64,000 nucleotides of DNA from Furcasterigmium furcatum (taxonomy: Eukaryota > Ascomycota > Sordariomycetes > Glomerellales > Plectosphaerellaceae): assembly GCA_001599815.1 (NCBI GenBank), contig BCIA01000006.1:4218961-4282960 (forward strand), written 5' to 3'. The position numbers and the translations under genes are program-made. Under the pieces are notes generated by a model, which was not told the origin of the DNA, searched no databases, and was given only the letters and a program-made list of their open reading frames with translations. The stretch's first letter is position 1, and each line of letters starts with the position of its first letter. Positions 19,911-30,671 of the stretch are shown one piece after another.

Positions 19911-21704
19911 ATGGCCGCCAAACCCTCGGTTGAGAGTCAGGAGAAGTCTGGCATCGACGCCAATCTGCAGCGCCCACAAGAGCAACTTGTCGAAGATGTT
20001 CGAAACGCAGACGAAGAAGAAAAGAACCTCAAGTTCCTCGAGGCCATTAAGCTCTATCCCAAGGCTGTTGGCTGGAGCGTGTTACTTTCCACGGCGATCA
20101 TCATGGAAGGTTACGACCTGAAGCTGATCCCCCAGATGTTCGCTCAGCCGGCATTCAGTCAGACCTACGGCACCGAGGCCAGCAACGGGAACTACACCAT
20201 CACTGCCGAATGGCAGGCAGGTCTGTCCAATGGTGCCACGGTGGGAGCCCTCCTGGGTTTGTTCCTTGGGGGCTACCTTGCCGACCGCTTCGGTTTCCGG
20301 AAGACGATGATCGGGGCTCTGTCTGCGGTTACTGCTATCATCTTCCTCCAGTTCTTCGCCCAGAACCTGCCAATGCTCCAGGCTTCCCAAATCCTCATGG
20401 GTAAGGTTCCCCCAGTGACTTAAGTGTTGTCCCCGACTCACAATCAGTTCAGGTATTCCCCTAGGAATCTTCCAGTCGATCACGACCCATTATGCCGTCG
20501 AGATCACCCCGACGTGCCTTCGGGGTTATCTGACCACTTATGTGAATCTCTGCTGGGTAGGAACCATCCCCGCGCGATCTTTCGGGGCCAGACTGCTCAT
20601 CAACCTCTAGGTCATTGGGCAGACGATCTCGTCCGGTGTCATGCGCGGCTTCGTCGAGCGCGAAGACGAATGGGCTTTCAGAATCCCTTTCGCTATTCAG
20701 TAAGTCGAATCCCGACGCCGCTATTGGGGGCTGTATACCAGTACTAACTCTATTGATGCAGATGGGCCTGGCCAGTTCCCCTGATCATCGGCATCTACCT
20801 CGCCCCCGAGTCGCCATGGTGGCTTGTCCGACATGAGAAGATCGACGAAGCCAAGGCAGTCCTGCGCCGCCTCAAGTCCGGCACGATCGACGACTTTGAG
20901 ATCGACAACCGAGTCCTGCTGATGGTCGCGACGACCCGACACGAGCACGATACCCAGACCGGCACCACATACCTGGCCTGTTTCAGAGGCACAAACCTGA
21001 GGAGAACCATCATCGCACAGGGCTGCTACCTCGCTCAGGGCTTGTGCGGCGCCGGATTCCGCAATTACTCAACCTACTTCTACCGCCAGGCCGGCCTGCC
21101 CCCGGTTCAAGCGTTCAACATGACCCTGGCGCAATATGCCCTTGCCATCGTCGGTGCCTTTGCGGCGTGGTTCATGCTCCCGTACTTTGGGCGCCGTTGG
21201 CTGTACATATGGGGCCTCGTGTTCATCGTGCTCTGCCACCTCGCGACGGGCGGCATTGGCATCGCATACTACGAAGCCCCGTCTTCCGAGTTGGCATGGG
21301 CTGCCGGATCCATGCTACTTGTTTTCACCCTCTTCTACGACATTACCATCGGCCCCGTCGCATACGCTCTGGTCTCTGAGGTCCCTGCAGTGCTTCTCCG
21401 CGGCAAGACCATCGTCGTCGCCCGCATGTCATACATCCTCTTCAGCATCGTCAGCAACACCATCACGCCGTACATGCTCAACCCTCTCGAATGGGATTGG
21501 GGCGCTCGTGCCGGGTTCTTCTGGGCGGGCACGGCGACTCTCATGCTGATTTTCACCTACTTCATGATCCCCGAGACAAAGGACCGCAGCTTTTACGAGC
21601 TGGACAAGCTGTTTGAGGATGGGGTTCCGGCCAGGAAGTTTGCGCAAACCTCGGTCCAGCCCCTGGATATTATTAGTCCTGAGGCGAGGAAGATCGAGGG
21701 GTGA
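19911..21704 (+). CDS. MFS sugar transporter (alpha-glucoside/hexose permease type)
   Basis: A 12-span sugar/proton symporter of the major facilitator superfamily, 541 residues. Exons are 19911-20400, 20453-20556, 20611-20699 and 20762-21704, all in phase. A 55-residue cytoplasmic tail is followed by MEGYDLKLIPQMF, GLFLGGYLADRFGFRK (the RFGFRK loop of sugar transporters), ESPWWLVRHEK after span 6, and the ending FMIPETKDRSFYELDKLF, all hallmarks of the family. Fungal alpha-glucoside/maltose permeases share this layout; cellodextrin or other glucoside transport is equally possible. It is divergent from the beta-glucosidase, suggesting import and then hydrolysis of the same sugar. Confidence 0.93.
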
Positions 21705-22261
21705 GGCTTGCTACTTTTGGGGACGCAAGCCATGATAATCGGCCAAATAAGTATGCTCTGGACGTGCTCTACAGCTTCCAAATGTACATACCTAGCATGA
21801 AGTTTGGAATGTTGTCGTTATAGAAGTAGTCTCATAAAGGAGCACCCAAAGACGTCCACATGGACGATAAGTCACCATGCACTTACCAAGCCACACGTAA
21901 AGGACAAGAAGTCTTCCGCAGTACCAGTACTACTGGTGGTTCGGCGGGAAGCTGAACTGCCTGAGCTTGTTCGTAGCTAACGGATCTCTCGATAGTGAAG
22001 TACTAAGTACTAAAGCCAGGTAGTAAAATAGTACGATGGAGGTCGGTAGTACTCAGTAGTATGGGTGCTGTTGGGTCTTGGTGTCGCTGTTTTGTGATGG
22101 TGGCGGGGTTGTTAGGGACTAGTATGACCGCTAATTGGATCCGCTCCACCTCATTAAAGCCGATCCCCCGATATTCCAGCGCCTGTTCAGCAACTCATCT
22201 CCATTTCCATATCACCCTCACTTTGCCATACTCTCCGCGCTACACCACAAAAGCCACAGGC
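21705..22261. other. Intergenic, upstream of second Zn2Cys6 regulator
   Basis: No separate gene was seen. The regulator's frame is open upstream to an ATG at 22061, which is a less likely start. Confidence 0.45.
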
Positions 22262-24765
22262 ATGCAATCGTCCGTTGGTCCATCACGCCGGCCTCGCGAG
22301 TACACCCGGATCTTCAAGGCATGTGACAGTTGCCGGAAGAAGAAGACCAGATGCATCTTGGATGCCTCCGACGCTGCCGAAGCGTGTTGTCGCAGATGCG
22401 CGAGGGAAAGAAAAGAATGTTCTCTGTCGAAGCAGGACGCCGCCCAGACTTCGTCTCCCGGACACGTCGGCCACGACCGAAGCAGCGCCGGATCGCCGAC
22501 CGTGGACCGAGATCTTGGCGATTTCTTTGGCGGTGGCACGCCTTGGACGTTCTCAAATCTTAACCAGGCGGGGGAGAATCCCAACCAGTCCTCTCAAGAC
22601 GAGAATGCTTTGCCCTCGGCTCCCTCATCTGGTGATCGCCGGATCCATCAGGATCGCGTGACGGACTTCACTGTCATGGCGAACCCCTCTCACATCTCTG
22701 GGTCTGATGCCGCCGCAGCTCAACAGGCGGTCATGCAAGCGTCCATAACTAACGATGGCGATGCCATGAGAGTCATTCTACAGTCTTCTCAGGGGATGCA
22801 GCAAAGAAAACGTCGGCATGAGGGCTCACATCACGGCGATGGCGGTCCCTTGCCACCGGCGCCATCCGCTTCCACTCGGCCGGCTTGTTCGGAACTGTCA
22901 ACCCCTGACAGAAACACAATCAGGCTTTGGAACTCGTTTCGATTCGTACGGATGGGCTGGCTGAACGCCCGAGAAGCCATCACTTATGTTGACTTGCAAG
23001 TCTGCCCCCATGCCCCGAGGTCTCGTGTCTGCTGATGGATGAGCCCTTTCCAGGTTTTTTAGGAACCTGGCGCCATTGTCCCCCATTCTTGATGATTTCT
23101 ACCAAAATCATGAGAACCACTACTCCCTCATCACACAGGAACCGCTTCTTTGCTGCACCATCTTGATGGTCTCCTCCCAATTCCACTCACTGCGCGGCAC
23201 CAGCAGTTGGTCCAAGAGCGTCGCTCTCCACGACCGTCTGTGGGACCACTGCCAGCATCTCGTCACGAGAATTGTGTTCGGACAGGAGAAGAAGTCCAAG
23301 GCCAAGACGAGGACCTTCGGGGCCATGCAAGCATTGCTGCTGATGACGGAGTGGGCGCCGAGGGCGATCTACTTCCCTCCAAAATCCGACGGCTATGACA
23401 TGGACCTCCTGTTCATGGCTCCAGACGACCGGGACATGCCTGATGCCAACGAGGCGGACGTCACGCAGGAAATGAACGAAGACTGGTTTCTGGACGTCAT
23501 CTTGCCCTCCAGAATGATCGACCGCATGGCATGGATGCTCCTCGGGTGCGTGATCACCCTCGGCCACGAACTTGGCCTCTTCGACGCGGCAAAGAACAAG
23601 TCCAATATCCCCGGGGAAGAACAGGACGAGCAACACAGGCGCAAGATGGCCGACTACAATCGCATCTACAAGGTCATATACGGTGCCGACGAGCAGTTCT
23701 CTTCTCGACTCGATTGCACGTCTCAGATCCCGTCATATCTCAACGTTCACCTTCCCACGGCCGAGCCTCCGCTGCCCGGGATACGGCGAGGGCGGGCTCT
23801 GATCGACGCCCAGCTGTCTCTTTCAAGGCTGGCTAGAAACATTACCGGAACTATCTTCGCGTCCACGGTCGTGACGCGGGAATTGATACAGAGTCACAAG
23901 TACGTCGGCATCATCGGCAACGTGCAGAAGCAGTTCGTTGGATGGCGAAGAACGTACCTGGATGTTCAAGGTCAGCGCAAGCCGCAAACGTCCTGAAGGA
24001 CCCTCGACTAAGCCCCTCTCAGATCATCCCCAAAATGTCCAGGAAATCCTCACCATTGAGTACCAGTACCACCGGATATTCCTTCACAGTCTCGGAATGC
24101 AGGCTGTCGTTGACCGATCTATGGCCTCATCTGCGGCGGGAGAGGATGGCGAGGGAAGGCCTGGGTCGGCAGCTGATCGGAACAGTCCTGCCTGGATTCA
24201 AAACTTCGTGACCGCCGCAGATTCCGAGTTCATCCTTCAAGTCATCGACGGCGCTTGCCGGATCATGCAGAGCACCGTCCGGCTTGCCGAGATGGGAACT
24301 CTTCGATACTGCCCGGGCCGCGTCACAATGCGCGTCATCGCTGCCTCGGTCTTCATGCTCAAGGCTCTAGGCCTTGGCGTGGAGCGGGCAAGGCTTGAGA
24401 CGTCTCTGGACTGTCTGCAGCAAGCCATCGAAGCGCTGCAGAACAGCACGTGGGACGATCTGGATCTTTCTTCAAGGTATGCCGTCCTCTTGCGTGCACA
24501 CGTTGATGGCTACAAACGGCATTTCGTGGCTCTGGACTCACCCCTTGAACCGAGGGACCCGGGCTCGCAGCCGGGTTTGGAGCCAGACATCGAAGGGTCG
24601 GCCCCAGGGGTCGTGCAGGGCATTGGTGACGCGCGAGACTGGCTCTCGATACCCGTGGACATGTCGATGGCGCCATTTGGGGCCAACATCAATGAACTTA
24701 CGGGGGAGACTGGGCTGGATCAGGGAGACTGGTCCTTTTTGTGGAATCTTCCAGACGTCACGTAG
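22262..24765 (+). CDS. Zn2Cys6 transcription factor with fungal regulatory domain
   Basis: A nuclear regulator of 797 residues. Exons are 22262-22995, 23054-23970 and 24023-24765. The zinc cluster spans about residues 21-53: CDSCRKKKTRC, then a long 11-residue loop that carries an extra Cys, then CRRCARERKEC. The middle part (FFRNLAPLSPILDDFY, then EPLLCCTILMVSSQFHSLR) matches the fungal-specific domain of these factors. Intron 1 begins with GC, not GT; only this border keeps the frame and yields VDLFFRNLAPL. The ATG at 22262 is preferred because it gives the usual short basic lead; an in-frame ATG at 22061 would add 67 residues. It sits next to the sugar transporter and is a candidate regulator of it. 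Confidence 0.9.
22996..23053 (+). other. GC-AG intron
   Basis: The donor reads GCAAGT and the acceptor TTTCCAG. A GT donor three bases further leads to a stop after two codons in the next exon, so the GC border is the only one that keeps the conserved domain. Confidence 0.75.
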
Positions 24766-25959
24766 GCCCTCACATTTTCCGAGAAGAAATAATCAGACAT
24801 ATCGATCGAGTGTGCTTGTTAGGTCACTGTGAAGGGTCTCAAGACACTTGTAGAAATCATGTATCCTCTTGAAAGGGGAGACTGGGCAGTCCCGCTTCTT
24901 GAGCCCCCTTTCCCAAGTAACACACCTCGGGTTGGTACCTCTTTTGACTCCATCCTACGGCACCGACAGAAGACGCATGGCGCGGCATCATCGAGTATAC
25001 CACCATCCTCTTCACGGGACTGCTCTTTCTAGTCCCTGGTCATGTGCTGTGGAGCATGCTATGGAGAACCAGTTGGGAATGTGTCAGGTTTCCGCACTCC
25101 TGAAGTCAGAATAGCACTTCAACATGGAGTCATCGCTGCTTATTAAGATCGGCGTCTCTCATCAGTATTGTTAGTAGTAGGAACGAAATTTCTGACCAAT
25201 ACCTGCCTGCAGCAAGCTCAGCCTAGGTACAAGTAACTGCTTAGGGTGGCCAAGGCGAGTGGCGGGCTCGGCGGTGGTCCATGGGCATGAGGTTAATTTT
25301 ATCTTTTGCACTTTGGCCTTGACCGGTCGAGGCGCTGAAGGGGCCCCAGGGCAAGCATCCACCGGTCGGCACCGGGCCTTTTCAGATTTCAGGAGGAGGA
25401 CTGGCTTGTTTTTGGGCCACGTTGGTCTGCAGCGTTTCCCCTACCGTTACGTATAGTAGAGTTATTCACATCGTGGACAGCAGATTTCGTTATCGGCTGC
25501 CGCTCTCCTTTACCCACAGAGCACTACTTTCCCCCTCTCGTAAAAAGGGACACGATCTTGAACGAAAACTCACTGCTGAGAGCCTCGTTGCCTTGATCCC
25601 GTCCCAGCAGCGGGGACAAGGCTGTCGAATGACATGCCTGCCGATGCGCTGATCAGTGGTAGGGACATTCAGCCACCAAGAACCCCAAAAATAGCCTCTG
25701 AAGACTCTCCTGCACTTTTAGTCCTGTACCTGAAAGCTCGGAGGTGGCCGCGCAGCAGTGCTGCGCCGGATTCGTAGCCTCATCCCAAAGGTCAACACTG
25801 GTAGATAAGGAGACCTCTTCTCATGTCGTCAGCAGCAAGACGGGACGGTTTCTTTTCCCTTGATTCTGTGCCATTCTGAATCATTAGCCATTCTTCATTG
25901 TTACATGTTTCATTTGCCTTGAGAATCCTCGGATATCGATACCTGGTCACGACATCACA
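24766..25959. other. Intergenic, 1.2 kb
   Basis: No gene, RNA or repeat could be supported. Confidence 0.5.
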
Positions 25960-27906
25960 ATGCTCTCAGAGAACAAGTCCCTGCTTGCGTCCTCGCAGCC
26001 CCCAGGACTCCTCTCGCGATCACATCGTCGCGTCTCTTATTTCTGGTACCGGCTTGGAGACTGGTGGGTTCCCGAGCTTGTATCTATTTTCTTTTCGCTT
26101 CTATTATTCGGAATGTACTGGTACCTTCTCGAGAGATTCGACAAAGAGCCTGTGACTTCTTGGCGAACTGAGAGTGGTTTTGTCTCTTCCCTTTTCGTCA
26201 CGCTGCCGTCAGCTGTCTCGTTTCTCGCCACTTTGATGAGAGCTGCTATCAGTCTACCTGTCGCTTCAGCTATCGGCCAGTTGAAGTGGTACCAACTCCG
26301 CCACCGGCCCCGTCAGCTCATTGAGCTCGATTACTTCGATAACGCTACAAGAGGCGTCACCGGCTCCCTATCCTTCCTCCTCTCATCACACATCTGGTAA
26401 GTAGATACTACTAAATATAATATCTTTACTAACTCAGTCTTCTATCATAGGAGTCCCACTTCGATCGGCTGTCTCATCATCTTGACAGGGCTGTTCTTCG
26501 GGCCGTTCCTCCAAAATACTATAAACCAGGTGCAGAACTGGCAGCAAGATTGGAACCACGGAGCGTTTCTTCCGGTTGCCAGCAGCTACAGCAGATACAT
26601 TCATCTCTCGGACTCTAACACCAGTACTGCCCACTTCGTTGCTCCAGCGCCGGTCCAGGCGGCTATAGCGCGAGGATGGTTCCTCCAAGATTCCATGGAA
26701 CCAATCGACTCGGACCTGTCCAAGTTTCTACAAGTCGATTGCTTCACGCCGAATTGCGAATGGGAAAGCTTCTCAACATTGGCACTCTCGCGTCTTTGTG
26801 CGCCCTCGACCGTCGACGAGATCATCGACGATTCCCCATGGCCGGTTGCGATATCTCGAAGAGCTGGGCTAAACTCCACACAATCACGCAGCGAGGGCAC
26901 AACGTACTACACTGATCTCAACATGCGACAGTCAAGGGTAGTGCCTGCAACGAGCGTCTTTGCAGATAGACAGCATGAGATGGCCATCCTAGCGCATGTC
27001 GGCATCCTCAACCATTACAATTCGAAAGGGACAAGCTTTGAAGCAGTCGAATGTATCTTCTTCTGGGCGGCAATTCGGGGAAACGCAACTTATTCCAACG
27101 GGACTTTAACCCAGAAGTACGAGAACAGGACAACTTTTGTGGAGGATAGGGAGGGTTCATCCGAGGACGACTTTCGGAATGTGACGATCCGAGCCGATTG
27201 GCCATGCGACTTCAACGCCACCTCAACATCGGACGATTCCTGCGTGTACCAAGTCACAAGTGACGCGCAACATGGATTGTATAACTCACTCACGCCGTAT
27301 CTTGACGGGTGGGTTGGACGTTACAGAGACGTCGACGAAGACAGCGATGACACGTTGAAGAACATCACGGCCTTCGAGTACAGTACCCTCCAGATGCAAA
27401 CTTTCGACTGGACCTGGCATGTCCGCAAAGGGGACACATTGAATGTGACGACGGAGTGGTTTCACAACGTGGCGTTTCTCGTCACGATGACCCTCCGCAT
27501 GACCTCCTCGGAGAAACATGCTAGCAAAGGGGTCACCTGGGTGACAGACGTGTTCTTTGAGGTGAACGGCACGTATATTCTACTGCCGGGCATCTTTCTG
27601 GGTTTCAGCATCTTGTTCTTCACTTCCGTGGCGATCTGGACGAGAAAGGAGTATGTATGGCGGAACTCACAGCTTCCATTGCTTTACCACGGTCTAGAGA
27701 ATGTTGGGCCCCGGGAATGGAGAGTCACGGACATGGCGAGGATGTGGAAGGCCGCTACTGACACCGAAGTCCAGATGTACGGCGGCAGGAGTGGTGGAGA
27801 TCTTCGGCTCCAACGGCCGGATCATGCCGACTTAAATGCTGGTGGAGGATCGGCGGGGTATGAGAGGATTCGGGGACATGATGACATGAACGATGCCAGA
27901 CGATAG
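25960..27906 (+). CDS. DUF3176-family membrane protein
   Basis: A fungal-specific membrane protein of 630 residues with no assigned function. Exons are 25960-26396 and 26451-27906; the intron holds a good branch sequence (ACTAACTC). The N-terminus has the family pattern: YRLGDWWVPELVSIFFSLLL, then a second and third span, then IGQLKWYQLRHRPRQLIELD and FDNATRG. A large, probably extracellular, region rich in NxS/T sequons and Cys follows (about 175-540), then one more span (YILLPGIFLGFSILFFTSV) and a short cytoplasmic tail. This topology and length are usual for DUF3176 proteins. Confidence 0.88.
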
Positions 27907-28280
27907 TCATGGGCGCTAGTTGGTGGCATGGGCGAAGAGTCGACGCAGGGGTGACTGTTGTAGACGGGGGTTCAGATTCATGGGGCGGTCTTTTGTATCA
28001 TTTCTCTTTTCTGTTTTAATGTGTATTTCTGAACTGATTGTAACGGAATCGAGAGTCAAACTTGCATGAGTCGAGAAGTAACTAATATGTCCATTCATCA
28101 AGCAAGTACGAAGAGAATCTTAACTGATCCTAGAACAACAAATCCGCCCGTCAGGCATAATAAGTAGTGATGGGGCATGAAAGCACACTGGTGCCGGCTG
28201 ACTTGGCCTGTATCTCTTGAGGATTTGAACATCGCCTGAGCACTTTGATGTCTTGAGACGCCCGAACACCCACTCCAAGC
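27907..28280. other. Intergenic before the 5S gene
   Basis: No gene is recognisable. The five bases just before the 5S start (CAAGC) are shared with the broken 5S copy. Confidence 0.45.
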
Positions 28281-28399
28281 ACATACGACCATACCCGTCA
28301 GAGAACTCGGCATCCCGTCCGCTCTGCCCTAGATAAACTGGCGAGGGCTGGATTAGTAGTTGGGTCGGTGACGACCAGCGAATACCCGGTGTTGTATGT
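28281..28399 (+). rRNA. 5S ribosomal RNA
   Basis: A dispersed 5S rRNA gene of about 119 nt, transcribed by RNA polymerase III. It begins ACATACGACCATACCC and ends GTTGTATGT, and closely resembles the Neurospora-type 5S sequence as I remember it, including GTAGTTGGGTCGGTGACG in the 3' half. Helix I pairs 28281-28289 with 28391-28399. Helix II pairs CCC (28294-28296) with GGG (28345-28347) and GTCAG (28297-28301) with CTGGC (28338-28342) around a two-base bulge; several bases differ from Neurospora on both arms yet still pair, which argues for a working gene. A T-run follows directly. Single dispersed 5S genes are the rule in filamentous ascomycetes. Confidence 0.93.
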
Positions 28400-28406
28400 T
28401 TTTTTT
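28399..28406 (+). terminator. RNA polymerase III T-run terminator
   Basis: Eight T residues in a row begin at the last base of the 5S gene, a standard Pol III stop signal. Confidence 0.85.
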
Positions 28407-29101
28407 GCATCCCGACCCAATCTTGCTGGAGCTCCACCAGCTACAGGCTTCCCGGCTTGATCATGGACGACGAGTATTCACTCGGCCCTGGGACTATATC
28501 CATACATTTTTCTTTGTTTTATACATTCATTGTTGCACGAGCGCCGCCTCCTAGTGCTCATCGAACAGCCTCCGTTGCATCGCGCCCAGCATTGGATACC
28601 GGTCGGCCGGCCGCCCCCTCGTTTGATAACATGAAAGTAGTATGGGGGAGCGGGCATCCCCCCGAGTTTTCTGATGGGTATGGTCGTATGTGCTTGAGAG
28701 GTCATTCTTAGGAATTACAGAAGCTTCGGTAGCAACACCGACAATCTGTCCCTCGATCGTTGGCCTGCTGCCCACTCCGGCCAGACAGGTTCGATCGAGG
28801 CAATGTTCAAGTCCTCTGAAGTGGAGAGGGAGGCGATGAGGTTGTAGCGGTGTTGACGTTGTCGCCCTGCAGCCGGGCTCCGGATTTTCCAAGACCCATC
28901 GCTTTGATCACGCTCCCTCCCCGAAGAGGAATCCGTCAATCGTGGTGTTGGAGACGCAATCACTGCATTGCCATTCGCAGCTCGTGTGTCGACATTGGCT
29001 TTCAGCTGCAGAGACGCGCTTCTGCAGAAGAGACCGCCCTTGAGTCATCGTTGAGCTGGACATAGCCTCCTTACTGAATCCTTTCGATGCGCGGCCGTCG
29101 T
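28407..29101. other. Intergenic after the 5S gene
   Basis: Apart from the 5S fragment, nothing coding was recognised before the 3' end of the minus-strand gene at 29102. Confidence 0.45.
28640..28696 (-). pseudogene. Truncated 5S rRNA pseudogene, inverted
   Basis: On the minus strand, 28696-28662 repeats the first 30 bases of the 5S gene plus five upstream bases, 33 of 35 identical. Both differences are C-to-T-type transitions relative to the intact copy when read on the same strand. Looser similarity (CCCGCTCCCCCATAC) continues to about 28640; the 3' half with the internal promoter is not recognisable. It faces the intact gene 263 bp away. Confidence 0.75.
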
Positions 29102-30322
29102 TCAGCCCGGAGTCTTCGCCTTACAGAGCGGCCGTCCGTCCTCCCCGACCCAGTCGCAGTACGCGATCCAGGCCTGCAGAGCTGCCAATGCGGTGGCCGT
29201 GATTCCGAAGAGAACCGCAAGGCAGACGGCCACCACGGTGCACCAGTATGTGAATCGGGGGTTCCGCTTCGCTTCGGACCATCGTTCGATCGCCGTCACG
29301 GGCGTGGGGTCGTCGGCCTCTTGCCAGAGCTCGTACAGCCTCTCTCCCCAGTAGGGGTACTTCTCATACAGTGCCCTCACATCTGCAGGGTCGAGCGCGT
29401 CACGCAGGCGCTCATGGGGCTCATCCTGCAGCCGCGATGGCTCGAGAAAGTATGGATCCAGGTTGTTCCGTGTCACCTCTCGCTCGAGGATGGTGCGCGA
29501 GTGTTGGTCCCCTGCGCCCGGGAAGAGGAGGTTGATGGTCATGATGGTCTCGTGCAAGAGCCCGGGGGGCAGACACCCTCTGTTCGATCTCATCAGCGAG
29601 ACCTCATACGGGAGATGGGTGAAGCTGACTTACAGGCCCAGAGCGACGTCCATCGACTGTCCCAGGTCGGCATCCTCTGCTCTCAGCGTCTCCAGCGCCA
29701 CCCGCAGGAAGGACGGGTGGCGAAAGATGTACAGAGACTTCCAGCTCTCTCCTCTGAGGATCACGAGATGATCGCTCAACCGGCTCGTCCACCTCACGTC
29801 AAGGCTCGCGTATGACGAAAGGTAGCCCATCGACAGCTTGTGGACCTGCACAGCGCGGGAATCTTGCATCGACGATGTGCATGGCGGGTAGATCCTGTGA
29901 ATGTACTGCGACAGGGACTCTGCTTCCTTCCACGAGGGGCGGAAGATGTCACCGCCGACGGTGCCCGGGGCCATGCAGGCCGTCCCGTACATGACCCTGA
30001 TCGCCAGCCCGAACGGCAGTCGCGGCGGACTGCTGCCCGCCTCCGATGCCGATGAGGAGTCTGAGCATGATCTCGACGAAGGGGCGGGCGGCGAGTCCTT
30101 GGCTTCTCCCAGCCTGTGTCTCTTCTCAACCGGGGCCGCCTTCAACGTCTCGATTGCGACGAGGAGTCTCTCGCGGAACGCCCCAGCATCGGAGCGCCCC
30201 CGACTCGCGAATTCGATCTCCCCCTCGCAGTGATCGATGTAGCTCGAGAGGGACACGAGCCTGTCCTGGTGCGCCTCGTCGTCGGACAAGGGGCCCCAGA
30301 TGGCGTCGGCGAGGTCCGTCAT
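29102..30322 (-). CDS. Fungal-specific hypothetical protein with one C-terminal membrane span
   Basis: I do not recognise a named domain. Exons are 30322-29634 and 29579-29102, giving at least 388 residues. Visible parts are a helical N-terminal region with MTDLADAIWGPL, a Ser-rich linker (about 85-105), and a well-ordered region QVHKLSMGYLSSYASLDVRW of a type I have seen in lineage-specific fungal proteins. Next come LLHETIMTINLLFPG and a charged stretch, then one strong span near the C-terminus (TYWCTVVAVCLAVLFGITAT). The frame stays open 120 bp upstream of the ATG and encodes Cys-rich, family-like sequence (CHPCRFTGFTQEINHRAQ), so a first exon is probably missing from this model. It is divergent from the protease-like gene 350 bp away. 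Confidence 0.68.
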
Positions 30323-30671
30323 CTGAGCACGGTGATTGATTTCCTGGGTGAAGCCAGTGAAGCGACATGGATGACAGAACCCAGATGTTGCGCATCCCGC
30401 GAGGCTCCCGGTCCTCCAGATGCGAGCTATCTGATGTTCAGCTCAGTTCCAGAGGCGTCTCCGGAAGCCATTCTATTGGCAGGATGATCGGTAGTTCAAG
30501 ACCTGCATGGGCCGTGCAGGGGTTCGAGGGGGCTAGATGCAAGACTATCGACACGGGCTCAGCTGGCGATCGTGGTGGTCTTCTGTGCCGAGCCTGATCT
30601 CTGTTTACCTTCTTTTCTCCCTGTCACTGCCAAGTCTCGTGTCGCGATGCTCCTTATCGTGTAAGTGGAGG
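30323..30671. promoter_or_regulatory. Divergent promoter of the 388-residue and protease-like genes
   Basis: The left 120 bp probably belong to an unmodelled 5' exon of the minus-strand gene. The rest would serve as a short bidirectional promoter. No clear elements are seen. Confidence 0.4.

Noticed and set aside
22061..22261. Upstream ATG extending the second regulator by 67 residues
   Set aside because: The extension is a low-quality sequence unlike regulator N-termini, and the ATG at 22262 gives the usual short lead before the zinc cluster.
28276..28696. Inverted repeat as terminal repeats of a small transposon
   Set aside because: The arms are the start of a 5S rRNA gene and its broken copy, there is no target-site duplication, and no element-like interior.
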